Positions 7,036-10,325 of a stretch of 10,325 bases of DNA are shown here, in pieces. The notes under the pieces are model-generated. The model was not told where the DNA came from. It saw nothing but the letters and a program-made list of their open reading frames with translations, and made no database searches. The position numbers and the translations under genes are program-made. Source of the stretch: Bacteroidales bacterium UBA1722. Its GTDB lineage: Bacteria; Bacteroidota; Bacteroidia; Bacteroidales; UBA932. Numbering within the stretch: the first letter of the stretch is position 1; every line of letters starts with the position of its first letter. The stretch spans positions 846-11,170 of the forward strand of contig DCIQ01000124.1 in NCBI GenBank assembly GCA_002317435.1, written 5' to 3'.

Positions 7036-8427
7036 ATGAAACTCGATAAGAAACAGATAATCGGTTATTTACTGTCTGCTGCGGCCGGGTCGGTCCTGAC
7101 TCTGGCGGCGGTATGGGCTGCGGGTGCTGCGGGAGATGGGGGACTGTGGAGCCGGGATTTTCCGGATGCTGCCGCTGAGGGCGGACAGGCCGTGGTGGAA
7201 AACAGTTTTTCAGATGTCGGAGCGGACGGGGAGACAGGTCCCGGAAGGATTCTGGCGCAGGAACCGGATACTGTCCTGAAAATGTACGGTATTCCGATGG
7301 AAAATTATGATATGGAGGAGGGAACGGTCCGTTCCGGTGAGTCATTCTCCTCGCTTATGAACAGGCTCGGGGTGGGACAGAAGCAGGCTTATGACCTGTC
7401 GGAACGTTCCCGTGGAGTGTTCGATCTGCGTCAGATGCGGGTCGGTAATGAATATCATGTATTTTATCCGAAAGATGAGGAACATGTCCCGGATTATCTG
7501 GTCTATGATAAGGACGGGCGTTCCTATGTGCTGTTCACGCTGAAGGATACTCTGGCGGTGGAGGTGGTTCAGAGAGAGATAGTGACGAAGATGGATTATG
7601 CCGAGGTGACCATAGGCACTTCGCTGTGGACGGATGTGCAGAAGTCCGGCGCCCCGATACTTCTGGCGCTGAAACTGGCGGATATATATGCCTGGACGAT
7701 AGACTTCTTCGCTCTGCAGAAAGGAGACTCATTCAGGGCCGTATATCAGACTATGTATTGTGAGGGCCGGCTGCTCAGCGTGGAAATCGTCCCCTATGCC
7801 GTTTTCGTGCATCAGGGGCGGGAATATGAAGTTTATTATTATCAGACTGAGAATGACTCCAATACATACTGGAATGAAAGAGGTGAGAGCATGCGCAAGG
7901 CCTTTTTGAAGGCTCCGCTCAGTTTTACCCGTGTGAGTTCGCGTTTCGGAACTCGTGTTCATCCGATTACCAGAAAGGTCCAGCAGCATAACGGGGTGGA
8001 TTATGCCGCCCCGAAAGGAACTCCTGTGATGGCTATAGGAGATGGGACGGTGGAGTTCGCCGGAAGAAAGGGTAACGAAGGGAACATGGTGAAGATAAGG
8101 CATAATTCCGTGTATCAGTCCGCGTATCTGCATTTGTCCAAGTTCGGGAAGGGGATCAGGAGCGGATGCCGTGTCGCTCAAGGGCAGGTGATAGGGTATG
8201 TGGGGAGTACCGGAAGATCTACCGGTAACCATCTGGACTTCCGTATCTGGAAGAACGGCTCGCCTGTGAATCCGCTTAAGGTGAGTTCTCCTCCCGCCGT
8301 TCCCATCGGTGAAACCGGGATGCCTGCCTTCCGACAGGCGATGGCTGAAGCTGTGGCACTGCGTGACCGTTTCGTGGCCGAGGATGCGGTCATGGCCCTC
8401 TTGAAAAACATTTGTACGGTCGAATGA
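7036..8427 (+). CDS. Membrane-anchored M23 family peptidoglycan endopeptidase (MepM-like)
   Basis: This is a predicted periplasmic cell wall hydrolase of 463 residues. The N-terminus has a short basic stretch and a hydrophobic segment (about 8-32), a membrane anchor or uncleaved signal. Residues about 95-170 (GTVRSGESFSSLMNRLGV onward) resemble the LysM/OapA-like domain of E. coli MepM. The SSRFGTRVHP segment (301-310) introduces the C-terminal LytM domain, with H318 and D322 in HNGVDYA, H366 in YLHLS, and STGNHLDFR (395-403). MepM-type enzymes cut D,D crosslinks to allow wall growth. In the usual HxH motif the second histidine binds zinc; here it is D401, so either aspartate serves as ligand or activity is altered. 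The ATG at 7036 is preferred over longer in-frame starts because it follows the promoter and begins MKLDKKQ before the hydrophobic segment. The gene is divergent from the dcw operon. Confidence 0.9.
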   Translation: MKLDKKQIIGYLLSAAAGSVLTLAAVWAAGAAGDGGLWSRDFPDAAAEGGQAVVENSFSDVGADGETGPGRILAQEPDTVLKMYGIPMENYDMEEGTVRSGESFSSLMNRLGVGQKQAYDLSERSRGVFDLRQMRVGNEYHVFYPKDEEHVPDYLVYDKDGRSYVLFTLKDTLAVEVVQREIVTKMDYAEVTIGTSLWTDVQKSGAPILLALKLADIYAWTIDFFALQKGDSFRAVYQTMYCEGRLLSVEIVPYAVFVHQGREYEVYYYQTENDSNTYWNERGESMRKAFLKAPLSFTRVSSRFGTRVHPITRKVQQHNGVDYAAPKGTPVMAIGDGTVEFAGRKGNEGNMVKIRHNSVYQSAYLHLSKFGKGIRSGCRVAQGQVIGYVGSTGRSTGNHLDFRIWKNGSPVNPLKVSSPPAVPIGETGMPAFRQAMAEAVALRDRFVAEDAVMALLKNICTVE

Positions 8428-8557
8428 TGCGGTAAAGATGTCACCCGAATGACTTCCTGTCGTCAAATCGATGTAAAAAAACTCGGTAATCTTCCAAGAT
8501 AATCGAAAATCGAAAAAAAATGCGAACTTTGTCGCGATAAATGTGTGTCTGAATTTG
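8428..8557 (+). promoter_or_regulatory. Intergenic spacer with weak putative promoter for the first fimbrillin-like gene
   Basis: This 130-bp AT-rich spacer separates the peptidase stop from the lipoprotein gene. GAACTTTG at 8524-8531 matches seven of eight positions compared with TAnnTTTG if the two free positions are counted, and would start transcription about 20 nt before the ATG. No convincing -33 element was found. No intrinsic terminator for the peptidase gene is visible: the short inverted pair TGAC/GTCA near 8449-8464 has no T-run after it. Read-through from the peptidase gene is therefore possible. Confidence 0.35.
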
Positions 8558-9637
8558 ATGAAAAGGATTATTGTCATTGCGGCTCTTGCGGTGCAGTTTC
8601 TGATATCTTGTCGGCGGGATGGAATTCCCGGCGCTGATTCGGCCTGTGATGAGATTGGCTTCTCTCCCTACGTCGAGACGGTGAGAACTAAAGTCAATGT
8701 CCATGACGTGGTGAATTACGATAGAAATATTCCCTGGAGCCTCAAGAGTTTCAAGGTGGCGGCATATCTGTGCGGCACCGACAGCTCATACTTCGATTCC
8801 GATTCCCTGCTGACAGCCTCTGCAGTCGTCAGTGGTGCCGGAACCTGTTATAAGACAGCAAATACCTACTACTGGCCTACGACTTCGAGTCTGGACTTCT
8901 ACGCATACGCTTCAGCGTTCGACACTGTCATGAAAGTCTCGAGAGCCGGGGTTTGCACCTTGGGCTACAGGGTCTCCACCAATCCCGCCGACTCGCTTTA
9001 CGGGCGTGACGATCTGGTGGTCGCATGCGTAAAGGGCGCCTCGAACAGCGGAGATCATACTTTCGGATCGGGCATCTCGGCCCAGTCCCTGACTTTCAGG
9101 CACGCGATGGCGAAGGTGAACAGGGTGTCGTTCAAGGCGTACCATGACATTAACCAACCTTATGACAACGCGAATTACAGATTCACGGTGGTGGAGGTCG
9201 CGCTGGACAGTGTCCAAAGTAGAGGCAGATATGACTTCAGTAGGCCCAATCAACGCTGGACCGGCTATGGCGGCTACTTCCGCCATACGTTCTCCAATGT
9301 TCTGGACGAGAATACCAACTCGAATTGTTTCCTGGGCAGCGATACGACGAAGTGCCTCCGTGTCTATGGCTACACGCGTGATAACGCTGGCATCGAAAGC
9401 AGGGGATGGACTGACGACAAGTTCATACTGATTCCTCAGTCTGCGTTTCTCTGTGTGACGTACAAGGTGGAGTACATGGAGAACAGTACTTGGGCTGAGG
9501 TAATGGATACGACGACCAAGTCTGCAATGTTGCATTTTGAAGAGGGCAAGGCATACAACGTTAAAGTGATCCTGACAAACGATGGTATGGCGGCGTCCTC
9601 CGCTGCAGTGGATGATTGGGAGGATGAGATCCGGTGA
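8558..9637 (+). CDS. Fimbrillin-like lipoprotein (Mfa-like/FimA superfamily), copy 1
   Basis: This is a predicted exported lipoprotein of 359 residues, probably a structural or accessory subunit of a type V (FimA/Mfa-like) pilus. MKR plus a hydrophobic core ends in the lipobox LISC, giving lipidated C18, followed by RRD. Fimbrillin-like features are IGFSPY (33-38), an RTK site at 43-45 that could be cut by a trypsin-like protease, WPTTSSLDFYAYA (106-118), DDLVVA (151-156), LTFRHAMAKV (178-187) and the C-terminal VDDWEDE. These resemble the conserved blocks of Mfa-like_1 family proteins, but the exact subunit role cannot be told. The ATG at 8558 is chosen over one at 8543 because it places MKR directly before the hydrophobic core, exactly as in the downstream paralogue. 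An intrinsic terminator follows at 9674. Confidence 0.8.
   Translation: MKRIIVIAALAVQFLISCRRDGIPGADSACDEIGFSPYVETVRTKVNVHDVVNYDRNIPWSLKSFKVAAYLCGTDSSYFDSDSLLTASAVVSGAGTCYKTANTYYWPTTSSLDFYAYASAFDTVMKVSRAGVCTLGYRVSTNPADSLYGRDDLVVACVKGASNSGDHTFGSGISAQSLTFRHAMAKVNRVSFKAYHDINQPYDNANYRFTVVEVALDSVQSRGRYDFSRPNQRWTGYGGYFRHTFSNVLDENTNSNCFLGSDTTKCLRVYGYTRDNAGIESRGWTDDKFILIPQSAFLCVTYKVEYMENSTWAEVMDTTTKSAMLHFEEGKAYNVKVILTNDGMAASSAAVDDWEDEIR
8864..8998 (+). repeat. Near-identical direct repeat inside fimbrillin copy 1 (partner at 10191-10325)
   Basis: This 135-bp block matches 10191-10325 at a constant offset of 1327 bp with five mismatches by my count. It includes perfect runs of 47 bp (8864-8910) and 55 bp (8944-8998). 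It encodes the conserved YYWPTTSSLDFYAYA to TNPADSL region. The match runs to the right edge, so the true repeat may be longer. Confidence 0.9.
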
Positions 9638-9673
9638 GTTCCGCCGCGTAATGTCGATACGACATATGAGCGG

Positions 9674-9709
9674 CCGCTCGGAATGAGAAGTTCCGAGCGG
9701 TTTTGTTTT
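9674..9709 (+). terminator. Intrinsic (Rho-independent) terminator after fimbrillin-like copy 1
   Basis: CCGCTCGGAA (9674-9683) pairs perfectly with TTCCGAGCGG (9691-9700) to give a 10-bp stem with a 7-nt loop. It is followed at once by TTTTGTTTT. The T-run is only on the plus-strand side, so it acts on rightward transcription. It lies 37 bp after the stop codon and separates the two lipoprotein genes into different transcription units. Confidence 0.9.
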
Positions 9710-9756
9710 CTACTGACATGTATTCGTAAAATATTTGGTAAATTTTCGAAAAAGTC

Positions 9757-9787
9757 TTGTAAATTAAAGATTTTTTATGGAAATTTG
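9757..9787 (+). promoter_or_regulatory. Putative promoter of fimbrillin-like copy 2
   Basis: In the AT-rich spacer after the terminator, TTG (9757-9759) and GAAATTTG (9780-9787) are 20 bp apart, resembling the -33 and -7 elements of Bacteroidota with one mismatch in the -7. The same GAAnTTTG variant precedes copy 1. Predicted transcription from about 9794 gives a leader of roughly 88 nt before the ATG at 9882. The strong upstream terminator makes a promoter somewhere in 9710-9881 likely; the exact position is uncertain. Confidence 0.4.
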
Positions 9788-9881
9788 CAGCGATTGTGTA
9801 AGTGGATGTCCCGTATATGGTCGTCTTTTTCCGCAATCGGTGAAGCGAACTCTTAACAATTAACAGATTGATACATTAAAA

Positions 9882-10325
9882 ATGAAAAGAATTATTATTC
9901 TGGCTGCTATGGCAGCATTGTCCCTGGTCTCTTGTCAAAGGGACGAAATACCCGCAGTCGATTCGGCGGAAGATGTGATCGGCTTTGCTCCTTATATGGA
10001 GAAGTCCAGAACTAAAGTGCATGTCCATGATTTGGTCAGTTACAGCGGTGCCTACATTCCCTGGGGTCTTCACAGTTTCAAGGTGGCGGCATATCTGCAC
10101 GGTACCAATGATTCATACTTCGGTTCCCAGCAGACAGCTACGGCGGTGGCCGGCATGCTCCCCTCCGGTGCCTACTATGCGACCGGTACCACCTACTACT
10201 GGCCTACGACTTCGAGTCTGGACTTCTACGCATACGCCTCAGCGTTTGACACTCTCATGAATGTCTCGAAAGCCGGGGTTTGCACCTTGGGCTACAGGGT
10301 CTCCACCAATCCCGCCGACTCGCTT
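9882..10325 (+). CDS. Fimbrillin-like lipoprotein, copy 2 (N-terminal part, cut by window edge)
   Basis: The first 148 codons of a paralogue of the gene at 8558 run open to the right edge. It has the same plan: MKRII start, hydrophobic core, lipobox LVSC with lipidated C18, then QRDEIP, IGFAPY (33-38) and an RTK site (43-45). WPTTSSLDFYAYA follows at 107-119 and the TNPADSL segment at the edge. Relative to copy 1 there is a one-residue insertion near residue 58 (codon around 10053). Residues about 81-104 are poorly conserved, while the segment from residue 108 onward differs at only three of 41 positions. It is likely a pilus or surface lipoprotein of the Mfa-like/FimA superfamily. The C-terminal half, which would show the usual end motif, is not in the window. 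Confidence 0.8.
   Translation, partial: MKRIIILAAMAALSLVSCQRDEIPAVDSAEDVIGFAPYMEKSRTKVHVHDLVSYSGAYIPWGLHSFKVAAYLHGTNDSYFGSQQTATAVAGMLPSGAYYATGTTYYWPTTSSLDFYAYASAFDTLMNVSKAGVCTLGYRVSTNPADSL
10191..10325 (+). repeat. Near-identical direct repeat inside fimbrillin copy 2 (partner at 8864-8998)
   Basis: This is the second member of the repeat pair, with five mismatches in 135 bp against copy 1. The sequence just upstream (about 10118-10190) is clearly more divergent from copy 1, so identity changes abruptly within the gene. It is truncated by the window edge. Confidence 0.9.

Noticed and set aside
8449..8464. Short inverted repeat after the peptidase stop as a possible terminator
   Set aside because: The stem is only 4 bp and there is no T-run downstream on the plus strand.
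9653..9663. GTCGATACGAC inverted repeat between the copy 1 stop codon and the terminator
   Set aside because: The 4-bp arms are too short to distinguish from chance, and the real terminator lies just downstream.

Overview
The window looks like a chromosome segment from a member of the Bacteroidota, most likely order Bacteroidales. Three things support this. Promoter-like TAnnTTTG elements lie upstream of genes that mostly lack strong Shine-Dalgarno sequences. The FtsI-type PBP carries a C-terminal PASTA-like domain and MraY is long. Two lipoproteins resemble fimbrillins (Mfa-like/FimA superfamily), which are typical of Bacteroidales. The fairly GC-rich coding sequence could fit an Alistipes/Rikenellaceae-like genome, but that genus-level idea is only a guess.

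Positions 1-6846 (minus strand) hold the start of a classical division and cell wall (dcw) cluster. In transcription order it is mraZ, rsmH, ftsL-like, ftsI (class B PBP), murE, mraY and the 5' part of murD, which runs off the left edge. The genes are packed with 4-bp overlaps, an exact abutment or gaps of 2-19 bp, so they almost certainly form one transcription unit. Together they make the UDP-MurNAc-peptide (MurE adds the diamino acid, MurD adds D-Glu), load it on the lipid carrier (MraY) and crosslink septal peptidoglycan (FtsI, with FtsL in the divisome). MraZ is the cluster's transcription factor and RsmH a 16S rRNA methyltransferase.

Positions 6847-7035 are a divergent control region. 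It contains a perfect TAnnTTTG element for mraZ, a perfect TAnnTTTG element for the rightward gene, and between them a 40-bp array of TGGAAAA-type repeats at exact 10-bp period on the mraZ strand. I interpret this array as the MraZ operator.

Positions 7036-8427 (plus strand) encode a membrane-anchored M23 (MepM-like) peptidoglycan endopeptidase, head to head with the dcw operon. Its HxH motif reads H-L-D, so the usual third zinc-ligand histidine is an aspartate.

Positions 8428-10325 hold two tandem fimbrillin-like lipoprotein genes. The first is complete and ends in a strong intrinsic terminator. The second starts after a 244-bp spacer with its own putative promoter and is cut by the right edge. 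The copies share blocks of near-identical DNA separated by divergent patches, suggesting duplication with later diversification or gene conversion. No RNA genes, insertion sequences or CRISPR arrays were seen.
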